A stretch of DNA of 64,000 nt from NCBI RefSeq assembly GCF_000350225.1, contig NW_005178745.1:182793-246792 (forward strand), given 5' to 3'. The notes under the pieces were generated by a model. It was not told the origin of the DNA and made no database searches. It worked only from the letters and a program-made list of their open reading frames with translations. Below, in pieces: positions 12,672-23,853 of the stretch. This stretch comes from Chondrus crispus. Its lineage: Eukaryota; Rhodophyta; Florideophyceae; Gigartinales; Gigartinaceae. Both the position numbers and the translations under genes were made by a program. The first letter of the stretch is position 1. The number at the start of each line of letters is the position of its first letter.

Positions 12672-14173
12672 CCTATCCATCGGTGAATTTTCGGGATCCT
12701 TTTGCTGGGGGAGTACAGTACCCCTCGCCGTCGGTGGGCATAAAGGTGACCGTTCGCCCGGGTCGACCCCCTGCCCCCGGCGGTGGTCTTATCGTCGGAG
12801 TTGGATCGGCCAACTCCTACCTCTCCGGCTTGATCGGTCAAGTCGGTCAGGTGCAGCGCGTGCGCGATCCCCTCATCGATCTTGCGTTCGGGAGTGAAGA
12901 TCGCGAGGGGTTGCGCTTCGCGTATCCCACAACGGTGTGCTTCGGAAGCTGTAGTGCACTAATACGCCTCCCTCAATCGCCAGGCACACGCGGAATGCCA
13001 CCTTAAACCTGGAGCGCATCCCACGTGTTAACCATGTGTAATCGTGTACGTTCACCACGTGTCATCTTGTAACTACCCACCCAGGCATGGCCGGGTGTAA
13101 GCCCTGTCGAAGTACGGACAGTCTGTCACTCCACGTCTATGCGTGTCGATCCCCACGTGTATGCGTGTACCATAACCCTACACAGGGGGTATTGCGGACT
13201 GTAAAGCGTCGATGCTGGTACGCCGGTATTTACTACCGTGTTTTTAAGTAATTAATTATTTTTAATTAATATTATTATCATTACGACGTCGACTGCTATA
13301 TAGTCGACGCTCGATCCTAAGTAAAGAAGGCACGAAGCCTTGGGTTCTTTTCCTAAGCTTCTGGAATCTCGGTAGTAGCCTCGCGCCAGTATAGCACAAG
13401 CCGTGCTACACCGCGCGAGCCCATCTACGACCGCGAGACCTAACCGCTCTACCGCGCGCACTGCTACCGAGGATACTAACCGCCCTACCACGCGAGACGT
13501 CCCTACCGCTCCGCCCCCTCTGGGCGATCCCCTGTTCTAACCTCCCTTTTTGTTGCCTACTGCGCCGATCGCGCCCGGACCCCGTTGCCGGTTATTACCG
13601 GGTGGTCTCCCGTTACAACCCGCATTCCGAACACGCGTGCTCTGCCCTAGGGTTGTACGCCGCGACCCCAGTGCGCGACAGGAAGGGCCCGCCAAGGAGT
13701 CATAGAGGCCGTTGCGAATGATAGGGGGTCGAAAGGGGTTGGTGCCCGTTCCCCAGACCAGGGCGGCCTCACCATCCAGGTCCCGATGGCGCTTCCTCTG
13801 TGACTCTCGCGGTGGATCCGACGCCGCCACCGCGCACAGGGCGACTGGGGGAGGGCGACATCGGAAGGGAACGCGCAACGAAGGAATCGGTTCCCAGATG
13901 GAAGGCGAGGAAGGTGCTCCGGTCACCGGTCGTGAAATCTGTTCAAGGACGCCGGTTGCGCTCTGGCACCGCGTCGGCGCGGTGCATCAATTCTACGACC
14001 GACACACACGACGAAGATACGTGAGCAGAGCTCTTTTCGAGAGGGTGTAGAGGGACGTGGGAGAGGTTCGCCGCTACCCTCCCTAAGAACTCCAACACCC
14101 CCGGCGGTTGCACGAATACGCGGCTCTGCACGGACACCTCGTTCATAAGTGCGCTCCCCAGTGACCACGCCCA
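12672..14173. other. No gene seen; decayed repeat DNA
   Basis: Only short frames without recognisable motifs are present. There is an AT-rich block with TTAATTA motifs at about 13,245-13,285, several ACGTGT repeats at 13,020-13,170, and a C-rich run of imperfect short repeats (CTACCGCGC type) at 13,390-13,520. It may contain further LTR material, but no ends could be defined. Confidence 0.4.
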
Positions 14174-15442
14174 TTATACCTCTAGATTATACATCATTTC
14201 AACGTAGACGGGGTGCCCCGGATCGGAACAAATGAATCCGAAGTGCTTTAAAATGTAAGGGAGGAGAGGATGCACTCCCAACGAGGGGAGTACCTCCCTT
14301 ACGACGGCGGGGAGCGCCGGAAAATCGGCCGGGGAGATTCCGGTTGCGAAGGCGGACGCACGGAAGACCTGCCCGTCTTCCTCGTCCGCTCGACGGTATA
14401 CTTCCCAATCGTGAGGGGCGATCGCAACCCCATGTAGCCGCATCAAGGAACAGGCGGATTTTTGCAATGCAGCCCTCGCCTTCGAATAGGCATGCAGTCG
14501 GGGGCTGACGTACAGCCCCGACACGGCGGACATGATAAACCGACGCGTACCACTGCAGTCGGAGTCGGACAAATAGGAAGCCATTTTATCGACGTAGTCG
14601 ACCTCACTGCCGCTGTATGCGAAGGTCCGCTTGCTGCAGATAGCCTCCGGAATCTGGTATGCTGCGCCGACGCCGTCCGTGGTGAGGCGCGCCAGCATCA
14701 ACGAGGCTTCCTCCGTCCCTCCTGCCTTGTAAACGCGGCGAAGGCGCAGCAGGTCGGGGCGGAGGCGATCGTGGGACAGTAGCTCGCCCACAGTCACTCC
14801 GGAACGGGCGAACCGACGCCACGGAAATTGAAGGCGTTCGACGGGAAGCGGTATGGATCGCTCGAGGGGCGACCCGAACCACCTCGTCACGCGGTCGTGC
14901 CTCTCCCCCGTTTGAGGCAACGCCCGAACGACGACGGCGTCGGCCGCACGCTCGACCAGGGGCGCCGAGGCGGGAACCAAGTCGATCGATGGAGTCGATT
15001 CCCCTGCGCCCCGCGACTTTTGAAACGGCGGTAACGTAGCCCATGTCCGTGGCGTCGGTTCGAGCCGACGAGAGAAACCTTAACCAGGGGGAGCGGTGTT
15101 GGCGTACGACGACGGGATGGCCCTCGACGGGCCCTCGGAAGGCGCGGACATCAACGGGCCAAGAAAAGAGTGGCAAGACGGGAACGACAGTCCCGATGGG
15201 TACTCGGCGGGAAGGGTAGGTAGGACGAAAGACGATGGCGCCAGGAACCCCCGGAGGAAAGGAAGAACGTATGGGGAAGGCGAGTTTGCGCAGTCGAACG
15301 CGAGGGTACCGGTAATGAGGGGATGACGGCAGGAAGGAATGGTATTGGCCCGAAGGCGGGTTGGGTACGGACCCGAAGGGAGGGAAGGAATGCTCACGAC
15401 CTCGGACACGGATCCGTCTCGGTCAGTTACGGGAGTCGACAT
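14174..15442 (-). pseudogene. Antisense accessory ORF of a chromovirus (copy B), one in-frame stop
   Basis: One minus frame runs from ATG at 15,442 (MSTPVTDRDG; the frame is open from 15,514) to a stop at 14,174, with a single internal TAA at 15,080-15,082. The first part is Pro/Ser-rich. The second part has blocks resembling the other two antisense frames (VTVGELL against MTVDEYV; GSEVDYVDKMA). The start lies 56 bp inside the LTR at 15,498. Relative to the polypurine tract, the frame is antisense to the element's genome. No domain is recognised and its function is unknown. It appears shorter than copy C, probably truncated. Confidence 0.5.
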
Positions 15443-15484
15443 GGCCACCTCCAAAAGCCACAGTGAACGCGGACGTTCACTCCT

Positions 15485-15497
15485 AAGTGGGGGGCCG
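15485..15497 (+). other. Polypurine tract-like sequence before an LTR
   Basis: AAGTGGGGGGCCG directly abuts the TGTGGCATAA start of the LTR. A G-rich tract here is where plus-strand DNA synthesis would be primed. It sets the orientation of the element as plus and the LTR as its 3' LTR. Confidence 0.5.
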
Positions 15498-16125
15498 TGT
15501 GGCATAATTGCCAACGACTACTGTATATATTAGATTAGATTACAATTAGATCTAAAGATATAAGGCACGAACCTTACAGCGTGCGCGCTCGCATATCTTA
15601 CGGCGCGCGCGCCGACACAAGTGTACGAACACGTGTGCTGTCAGCCCGATGGCTGACAATATTACAGTGCGGGACGGCCCGCGCTGTACAGTGGCATGGT
15701 ACTGTACTACAGTATGAACTTCGACTTGTATATTAAATCGGAGGACGGGCGCCGGCGGGGGAGGACCAAGGAAGCTTGGTCACCACCCACGACCGCGGCG
15801 CAACCCTCCAGCTTACTCTAATTAGCGCGACACCTTCGCGCGCCTTTTAGTTAGGGACCGACACGGGTCGGGTTGCACGACACGCGAGCGAGCCGGGATC
15901 CGCCTCCGCCCGTCAGTGCTGGTACGTCACCCAGCGCTGCTCCGGGACGTCGAGGCGTCGATCGGCTCGTGCGTGCGCGCGACCTACCCCGACTCGCTCT
16001 GCCACACTTCTACCGGGCCGGTGCCCGGTTCCGTGAGCAGGAGGAGTCCCCCGTCTTCCGCCGATCAAGGGTCGCCGTCGGACTGTTAGCTACACCCCTC
16101 CGCCGCTGGGGGTGTTTATGCTACA
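15498..16125 (+). repeat. LTR (628 bp), 3' LTR of a truncated plus-strand gypsy element
   Basis: The ends TGTGGCATAA and TTTATGCTACA are imperfect inverted repeats. Internal blocks are shared with the LTR at 10,943, including TATATTAAAT at 15,729-15,738 and an ACACGTGT core near 15,630. Like that LTR, it is immediately followed by a cut minus-strand gypsy fragment. The matching 5' LTR and gag-pol are not visible to the left, so only the 3' end of the element survives. Confidence 0.7.
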
Positions 16126-17403
16126 CTAGATAACCGGGTTTCCACGTAGTTTCGTGCTTGGTGAGCATCTCGAAGATTTCGTGCTGCGTTGACTTGTCGG
16201 TTGTGTGACACAAGTCATTCTGGGAACACCATGTGCTTTCGAAATTTGGAAGCTTGAGTTCTTTCCGTACCGAGACCTTAGGCTTACTGTCTTCGGACTC
16301 CCTTGTCGTGAAGGGAAGATTTAGGACTCGTTCGAAATCTTGAGAAGCATCTTCTTCGAGTGAGTATATCCCAAGGGGATTGCGTGTGGCATAATCGATG
16401 ACCATTCTCTTCGGGAGGGCACGTGGAAATTTGGAGAAATTCGAGATTGCGAGACCAAAACGTCGGTTACGGTTGGATTCCACGATCCCGTTGGCAGTTA
16501 GGACATGGGACCCCGCCTGAACGGAGTGCTTTGGCTCCAAGAAGACAAGACGCGAGGCCTCCGAGACGACAGGAACGGCGACTTGAGACCTTGCCGGAAT
16601 TTTCGTGTACTTCTCTAAGCAAATCGTGCGGGTGTGTGAAGGTTTTGCGACGCTTCAGGTGTCGTTCTTGGGGTTCGAGGGTATGGTTGTAGACGATTTG
16701 GATCGTCCCGGGGTTCGTTGTCGTCCAGGTCCGCGAAGGTCTTCTCACGAGTATGCGTTGCGAGAATAGGTAGCTTAGCTGGGGTAAATTGCACGTACTT
16801 TTCGATACAACGAATAGATACCACGTGCCTGGTCATGAAACACGGGCCGATAATCACGGGAACTGCGAGTGTGTGGGCGACAAGAAACGTGACTTGATAT
16901 GCCGCGGAACCTAAGCGAACGCGTAGCATGACCTTTCCGAGTAAGGCGAGAGGCTTCCCATTCGCATCGCCGAGGGGCGGGATATCAGCGTCTTCGATCA
17001 CGACCTCTTCCCATCCTATGGGGAGGGCGGAGCGCCTTATCACGTTATGTCCAGATCCCGTGTCTAACGCGAGAGGGCCTCATGGCACGCGTGGTGAGAC
17101 CCAGGGAGCCAGCGATAATGTAATGGGACGAGGTGAAGAGGCACGCGTTTCCCTCTCCGTCTCGGGCGGGCTCCGCGTGAAGCAGATTTCTTTTAAACCG
17201 CGAATTCTTGAGTGCTTTCTAATGGGACAAGTTTTGCAGGGCGCGTCTTGCACCGTGACCGCCGTGTACGTGACTTTCCCTCCGCTCTTGTCACGTGTTC
17301 TCATAGCATATCCCCGTGCCCACGTGTAAGACGCACCCGTGGTAAACCGTGGCGCGCTTCGGCGGCGGCCAACTCTAGTTTCAGAAGTCGTTTCGAATTT
17401 CAT
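16126..17403 (-). pseudogene. Ty3/gypsy fragment: gag end, retropepsin and PR-RT linker
   Basis: From the right, a Cys/His cluster (CKTCPIRKH) resembles a gag zinc knuckle. After an in-frame TGA at 17,080-17,082 the protease begins, with its active site DTGSG at about 17,064-17,052 and the second hallmark VPVIIGPCFMTRHVV. A frameshift follows near 16,570. The linker that precedes RT (HEIFEMLTKHETTWKPG) ends abruptly at the LTR. RT is missing. The right edge abuts the pogo pseudogene. Confidence 0.8.
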
Positions 17404-17499
17404 GCGCTCATGACGTTCAGATCCGATCTACATCCCCCCCATTTTTTACTCGCCCCCCTAACCGTTAGCCACAAGTCACAATGGGTCATTCCAATCCTA

Positions 17500-18095
17500 A
17501 TGACACAACCCCAGCCCACTCCGCACACCTTTAGCAAAAGCAAACACGTCTATCCCTTCGATAAAAAGTCGAAATCGCAAATCTCACTCGTACCAAAACT
17601 CACCCAACTGCTCTCATGACCAAGTACAACATCTCCAGGAGAACAGTCACCATTATCTCTTCTAATTTGAGCGAGCTTATCAAGCGAGCAAACGAGAACC
17701 TCAATTCATTCAACACAATGACGATCCGAGAAGCATCATTTCCCCAGCTAGAACTACGTTTAATTGACTTCATTGCCTTCGAGCGTCCAGCAAAAATGCC
17801 TGTGACACAGATAATAATTCAGAGGCGTGCTATACGGTTGCGGAACGAGATGCTATTGATGGGACTTGCGGAGGACAAAAATTGTCACTGCGGAACTTTT
17901 CTGCTTCAATTAAATAGGTCGCGAAGTTTGTCAAGCGACATTCCATCAGATATGTATCACTGCAAGGTGAAGGAGGGTCTGTAAACGTTGCGGATACTGA
18001 TCACGATATAACGAAATTGCGGAAAGTTCTTGCTGGTTTCGAACCGTGCAATATATATAATGTTGATGAGACGGGTTTATTTTTCAAGTTGTTAC
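17500..18095 (+). pseudogene. Pogo/Tigger-like DDE transposase, 5' half
   Basis: The start is placed at ATG 17,500 (MTQPQPTPHT). A helix-turn-helix of the psq/CENP-B kind follows (KYNISRRTVTIISSNLSEL) across a frameshift near 17,616. After another shift near 17,975 the frame reads into the catalytic domain, with the first Asp in IYNVDETGLFF. The gene breaks off at 18,095, exactly at the LTR element, and resumes at 28,989 with LPRQPY in phase. In intact relatives the protein cuts and pastes a DNA transposon that ends in TIRs. I could not find TIRs. Confidence 0.8.
18091..18095 (+). other. Target-site duplication GTTAC, left copy
   Basis: GTTAC directly precedes the LTR start TGTGGGATAACTCC. 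The same five bases directly follow the other LTR at 28,984-28,988. A 5-bp duplication is the usual footprint of Ty3/gypsy integrase. Confidence 0.9.
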
Positions 18096-18664
18096 TGTGG
18101 GATAACTCCTCTCCGCCCTGGGTTGGGTGAGAGGCGGAGGCTATGGCGAGGGAGCACGCGGCGCGGACGCGACGCGCTAATTGAACCGATCGGACGAGCT
18201 AGCGAAAATGGAGTGGCTCACTGGCCCGTTACGCGCAGTCGCCCCGTGGTGCGTGAACGGGAGCGACCGGTAACGGGTTAGAAGCCAGCGCGCGCGATAG
18301 ACAACCGAAACGGACGTATGTAGGCGCGGAAGGGACGGGGGCGAGCCGGGGGGGCGAGCTCGCCCCCTGTTTACTGCGGAGGACGGGCGTCGGGTCTTAA
18401 CCCCTCAGAGGGACGCCCAGGACACCTGTCCAATACAGTACCTGCCACTTACTGTGTACCAGGTACTGTACGGGATTAAATTTCTAGCGCCGTACTTACA
18501 GCTATCGGATGGGGCCTCACACTACACGTGTGCCTGACAGTACACGCTTACAGCGATACGACCGGTCGGAGCGCGCGCTCGCTACACGGGGACACCTTTC
18601 CCCGTGTACACCGTCACGGGCGTCTGCACTGTAGACCAACGCGCGGGCCGGTCGTTGTATCACA
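18096..18664 (-). repeat. 3' LTR (569 bp) of the complete chromovirus
   Basis: It starts TGTGGGATAACTCC and ends GTATCACA on the plus strand. It contains about 80 bp (from about 18,267) that the other LTR lacks. The missing piece is bounded by short G.GCGA repeats, so the other copy probably lost it. Palindromes of the GTACTGTAC and ACACGTGT kind are present. Confidence 0.95.
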
Positions 18665-18677
18665 GACCCCCTTCCTT
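18665..18677 (-). other. Polypurine tract of the chromovirus
   Basis: On the minus strand AAGGAAGGGGGTC abuts the 3' LTR directly. Its position and purine content are those of a plus-strand primer. It confirms that the element reads right to left. Confidence 0.75.
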
Positions 18678-18755
18678 ATCCGTCGCCACATCCTCGTGGC
18701 GACCTAATCTCCTTCCCACCGGTCTCTTCCATATTTTCCCTAACCTGCGCGCGCG

Positions 18756-21281
18756 ATGAACCGACGGAAGCCTCTCAGCGCGGACGACCACGTCTCGTGG
18801 CTCTTCACCGACCTGACGGTATATAAGTCAAGTATGTCGTCCGATTCGGAGGGTGCGTCTTCTGCTTCCTCCCACGCGAATCCCCCAGAACCACCAACTT
18901 CCACACAACACTCCCCCACACTCCACCAACAATCCTTCAATTCTTCCCCCGACGACAACATTCCCTTTTCCCAACTCTTCCGCCGACCAACCATGGACCA
19001 TCGCGACACCCCCGTGGACGCGCCTCTGATCGGTGCGCCGTCGAGCCCCGGATGGGCTCCGGCGTTACCCGGGCCGATTCCCGCGTTTCAAACGCAGCGC
19101 GCTCGCCGCGGCGAGACAGAGTCGACCACCAATTTGGTCGAGCCCGCGACGCGCTTGCGGGCTGATGCGTCCGATCTGGTCGCTCCGCCACCGATAGAAG
19201 AACGACCGACATGGCCCTTGCCGCCGCCCTCCGAGGGCGCGGCTCCAAGAACGGATGAGGCGGGCCCGGCGTACCCCGCGGTACTGCCCCCGCCTCCCAT
19301 GTCGCCGCTGCCTGCCGCGGGCACGGCGTCGCCAAGAGCCAATTTCGGGACTGTGCGCGAGACGCTGGCACCGCCGGCTGTCTTGTCCTCGCAGCGAGCC
19401 TAGCGGGGGTCGACGCTATCGCTCGGGCGGGCAATCACGACCCCCAGCGCGCCGAATTGGCTGCGAAATGGCGTCAAGTCTGTCCGGTCGCTGCTGCCCG
19501 GGTCCTCGATGGACCACCGGCGGTGGCGAGCTCGGCGACGCGCTTCCAGTCGCAAGCCTCCGATGACGGTCGACGAATACGTGCGGCGTCGGCTCTTGGA
19601 CTCGGCGCGATTCAAAGCGGTCCCTGCGAACCATGCCATCGTGACTCCGTCCGGGCGCGGTAGCGTGGCGCAGCAGAATTGGGCAGGCGCTTGGCAGGCC
19701 CGATGGCGCCACGTGCCGTGCCGTACACCCGCCGCGACTGGCAGCGACTTGCTCTACGTCCGGTGTGGTGGCGGGGAGCGGTACCACGTCACGCTCCTCA
19801 ACCTATTCGGTCGGTACAGTCGTTACGATGGCGTCGTGCCGGATATCCGGTTGGTGGCCTTCCCACGGCCCTTCAACCACTGGTACAGCATCGCGGACCG
19901 TGGACAGTGGGGCGAGGATGCCGCGCGCGAGAGTCGGCTGCGCTGGCGCCCTGCGGATGACTTCTTCCACATGTGGCATAACACCGAGTTTTTCTCGGTG
20001 CCCAGCGCAGCGCGACGAGGATTGTATCCAACGCTCCCTCCGGACTGGCCTGACCTCGAGGGGCCGGAGCACCTTTGAGTGCCGACGCCGAGTGCGATGG
20101 CCTACGTTGCGGCGCACTGGTTGCCGCGCGGTCGAGCGGAGTCAGCCGAAACGAAACGTACGCGCAAGCTTGTGCGCGCGACCGTCTTGTCCGAATGGGC
20201 GGTGCTCGCGCTGCTGTGCTTCCTTCGAGCCGCTCGCGAGGGGTTACCGTTCTTCACGAAGTGCCCCTTCCCCCGGTTGTCCGCGAGGCGGGACGAGCCG
20301 ATCGTCGAGCGCCGCGTGCTTTTCCGCCTTTCGGCGGGGCTAACTGCCCTCATCCGTTCGGTCGGCGTCAAGGAAATCCTCGAAGGCTCTGCGTACGACA
20401 CGGCGCACGCAGACCAGCTGCTGACCTTCTGGACAGGTCTGGACTGGACCGGCCGGCCGGACTTTGTATGGTTCAGCTGGGAGCGTGGCTGCGCGTTGGA
20501 CATGCCGCCTTGGGGCAGCGTAGCCGACGCTGGCGCGGGAGACTACGACGCGGCATACGGATACGTTGACGCAGACGTCGTATACGAGGCACCGGCCGAT
20601 GACGGTGGCGGGCCTTCGCTCGCGATCGCTGCCGATAAGGTGGCGCCCGTCGCTACGCCCGCGCTACCCGCTCCTGGAGGGTCCATCCGTGTGGGTTCCA
20701 TCCAGAGCGACTCTCCAAAGGGGGTCACTCAGGAGCGGCACGACTTAAGACGTCCGGTCGGCGTGGCGGGATTTTCGGACCCACCCCCGGTCACTCAGCA
20801 CATAAGCGCAGTGACCGGTGCGGAAACCGTATCGCGACCCACAACGATGCTGAAGCCTTCTGCAAGTCAACCGCTCGGTTGAGCTTCCCCGGAGCGCCTC
20901 CGGGAGGAGGCCGCGCTCACGGCGCTGCAGTACGCTTGCTCCTTTGAGGGGGCGGACGCGCTCGCATCGGTCGAGGCGGCGCTACTGCAGGCACGCGATT
21001 GGATGCTCCGGGTTCGGCAGCTTGAGAAGACCGTCGCGGTGTTGCAGGAATCCTCCGCCGCGGCGACGCGCGAGTGCGCCGAGCATCACGCGAAGTTGCG
21101 CTCCGTACAGTATGTCCTTGCGGTGGTGAGCCAACGCCTGGCGGCGCCTCCGATGTCTTCGTCGACGGTCGGGGCCTCGCGCCCCGCGCCCGAAGACGTC
21201 GAAGCGGCGCCCTCGGCGAAGCGCTCGCTCCACTTCTGGACCACGGCTTGCCGAGCTTCCCCTCCTTACATAGTACAGTAG
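18756..21281 (+). pseudogene. Large antisense accessory ORF of the chromovirus (copy C)
   Basis: One plus-strand frame is open for about 840 codons apart from three in-frame stops: TAG at 19,401, TGA at 20,076 and TGA at 20,880. It starts at ATG 18,756 or 18,834 (MSSDSEGASS), 92-170 bp inside the 3' LTR, and runs against gag-pol. The order is an acidic Ser/Pro-rich N-terminus, then a conserved central part with MTVDEYV, GGERYHVTLLN, FHMWHN and AYVAAHW, and a C-terminal coiled-coil-like stretch (LQARDWMLRVRQLEKTVAVL). No known domain is recognised. The matches to the frames at 6.9-8.1 kb and 14.2-15.4 kb argue for a real, formerly translated gene. Confidence 0.6.
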
Positions 21282-21591
21282 GGGCATCGCCCAGATTAAA
21301 CGAAACCGGTTGTCGGTGCTCTTATTCTTCGCCAACTTTCGCACTTAAATCGTACTTTGGGCTACGTTTTCCCCCCTAGGGTGAATAAAAATCGTAGCCC
21401 GGTTCCGCAAACGGCATCGCACGAGGGCGAACGAGACGGAGCCGATGGTACCGATACTGGAAAACCGCAAATAGGACGGTTTTGGCCGAAAATGCGCGAA
21501 CGTAGCGCCTCCCCATCGGTTGAGTCGTGCTGCGATGCGCGTGCGAGCGCGCACGTCCGAACGGTGCGACGCGGTGCTGCTAAGCGCCGCG

Positions 21592-21957
21592 TTACGCTTG
21601 AGTAGGTCCTTCTCGTTGGCGCGTGCGCCAATATCGGTGTATGAACGGCTGCGGGAGCCCATCGGCGAGCTCATAGGTGTCGTCCGAAGCGGTATATCCG
21701 TACCAAAGCACCTTGTACTGGGTCCCGCCCCGCGCTGTATGTTGTCCGACGATGCGGTCAACGACGTAGTCTGCATTCGGGGCGGCTGCGGGAACTTCCG
21801 ATTCGGTCGACGCTGCGGGGGTGACGATATCCCCCGGCCCGCGTGGCATCTTCGTTACGCGGTCGATGCTCACGCGGTTCTCCACGCCGCCCTGCTCGAT
21901 CAGGACCGTGGTGTCCGTAGCGGAGCGCACGCGAAATGGACCCTCCATCTTGGGCAA
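21592..21957 (-). pseudogene. Chromovirus chromodomain and integrase C-terminus
   Basis: A beta-rich integrase tail (MEGPFRVRSATDTTVLIE, RVSIDRVTKM) is followed by a chromodomain (YVVDRIVGQHTARGG, YKVLWYGYTASDDTYEL). The usual W-E-P at the domain's end is Y-E-L here. It lies in a different frame from the integrase core, with the shift near 22,020. Relatives bind methylated histone tails and target insertion. Confidence 0.8.
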
Positions 21958-23729
21958 CAGCTTGACGGAGAGGTCCTCCGTATCGGTCGGACTCTGCGCA
22001 CGCGTACGACGCTTGTCAGCGAACGGGGCGGGCGATCCACGTAGACGAAATCGCCCGCCCTCACGGCCGGACGGAAGCGGACCTTCCTGTCGAAATTTTC
22101 CTTGTACCGCTTTTGCGATGCGGTGAGTATCGTCCGTGCGCGGTCGAGAGCGTCGCGGAGCTTGCGCAGCGTGGCCCTCTTGTACTGCACCGGGGTCCGC
22201 GGGTCCTCCATATGGGTCCCCGCGTCCTGCGGTACAGTACCGGGAAGGATCAAACCGGTCGGTGGTCGCGTCAACACCAGGCCGAACAGAGTGGCCTCTG
22301 TCGACCGGTGGACCTGAGTTTTGTACGCGAAGGTCAGCGGTTGCACGTAGTCATCCCAATCCCGCTGGTGCTCCTCCACGTAGTGTCGGAGACGTTGCAC
22401 CAGCGTGCGATTGAACTTTTCGGTTTTCCCATTCGTCTGGGGGTGATAGGCTGTCGTGAGATAATGCCTCACCCCCAGGAGGGCGCATACCGCGTCGAAG
22501 AATTTCGCAGCGAACTGCGGGCCATTGTCGGTTAACATGTAGCGCGGCGCTCCGTAGACGTAGACCCAGTTGTCTAGGAACGCATTTGCGACGACCGAAG
22601 CGGTGGTGGTCCGTAGTGGTATGATGCGCGTTACCCTAGAAAATCGATCGGTAATAACCAGTACGTGCTGATTTCCGTGCGCGGTCTTGGGCAGCGGGCC
22701 TAGGAGGTCCATCGCGACAAACTCCATGGGGCCCGCCGCGGGGAACAGCTTGATATCCTTCTGGTTCTTGACAAGCGTCCCGCGGGTAGCAGCGCACGAT
22801 GTGCAGTTCTGTACTGTCGCAAACGTGTCACTGGCCATGTGCAGCCAGTAGTACTCCCTTCGCAGGATGTAGTACATACGCGTCCCGCCCGGGTGACCGG
22901 CCAGCCTCGGATGGTGTGCCAGGTACAGTACCCGGGGGCGCAACCGATTTGGTACGACGCGCTGTAGGGTTCCATCCAGCGGGGACTTCCTTACGAGGAA
23001 ACCGTAGCGGTCGACTTCGAACTTCGAGATCGGCTCTCCGACCGTATCGGCTGCGACGCGACAGAAGGCGTCGTCGGCCTGCTCGCTTAGGAAATCCTCG
23101 ACCGAGATGGACGCGACGTTGCGTTCCTCGGGAGTAACCGCGAGCGCGTAAAATCGGTCCGGACGGTCTTGGGTCGGGTCCCAGTGCACCTTGTCCAGGA
23201 GGGACTCGCTGCCTTCCTGCGACTGGACAACGAAGCACGGGACCTCGTCATCGACCGGAGCGGTGTCTCCGCCGTCGGTGCGTAGGCGCGAGACGCAACC
23301 CGCGAGTTGGTGCTTGACGCCCGGGCGGTACTCTACGTCGTAATCGTACTCCGCCAAGCGTAGGCGCCGGCGTGCAAGCCGCCCGGAGCTGTCCGCCAGA
23401 TTGGGGACCCAGCGTTGGGCCTCGTGATCCGTGCGGAGGTTGAAAACGCTTCCGTATAGGTACGGCCGTAGGGTGAGGATGCTCCACACTATGGCCAAGC
23501 ATTCCTTTTCGGTAGTCGTATAATAGCGCTCCGCATCGGTCAACGCGCGGCTCCAATATCCGATCGGTCGAGAACCTCCATCGGGTTGCTCCTGTAGAAC
23601 GGCGCAACCCACTTGGTGTCCGAACGCTTCGGTGTCCAGCGTATATTTCCGTCCGTAGTGGGGCAGCGCGAGGATTGGCGGCGACACGAGGCCCCGCTTC
23701 AATTTCCTCAAACGCCGCGTATTCCGCAC
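21900..23729 (-). pseudogene. Chromovirus RNase H and integrase core
   Basis: The RNase H part starts LALPHYGRKYTLDTEAF. The first catalytic Asp region reads DTEA where TDAS is expected, a likely damaging change. It continues with GYWSRALTDAERYYTTTEKECLAIVW and RTDHEAQRW. Integrase follows with an HHCC module (HHPRLAGH, NCTSC) and a complete DDE triad (AMDLLG, LTDNGPQF, NGKTEKFNR). The integrase motifs are intact. The frame ends in nonsense after DFVYVDRPPRSL, owing to a shift. Confidence 0.85.
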
Positions 23730-23853
23730 CGGTTAATATCTCGAACTCGTAGGGCTGATTCTTGCCATTCTTCTTGTTCAGCGGCGCAGCGATCTTCGCG
23801 AATCCTTGAACAAACCGTCGGTAAACGTTGCACATCCCGAGAAAGGATCGCAG

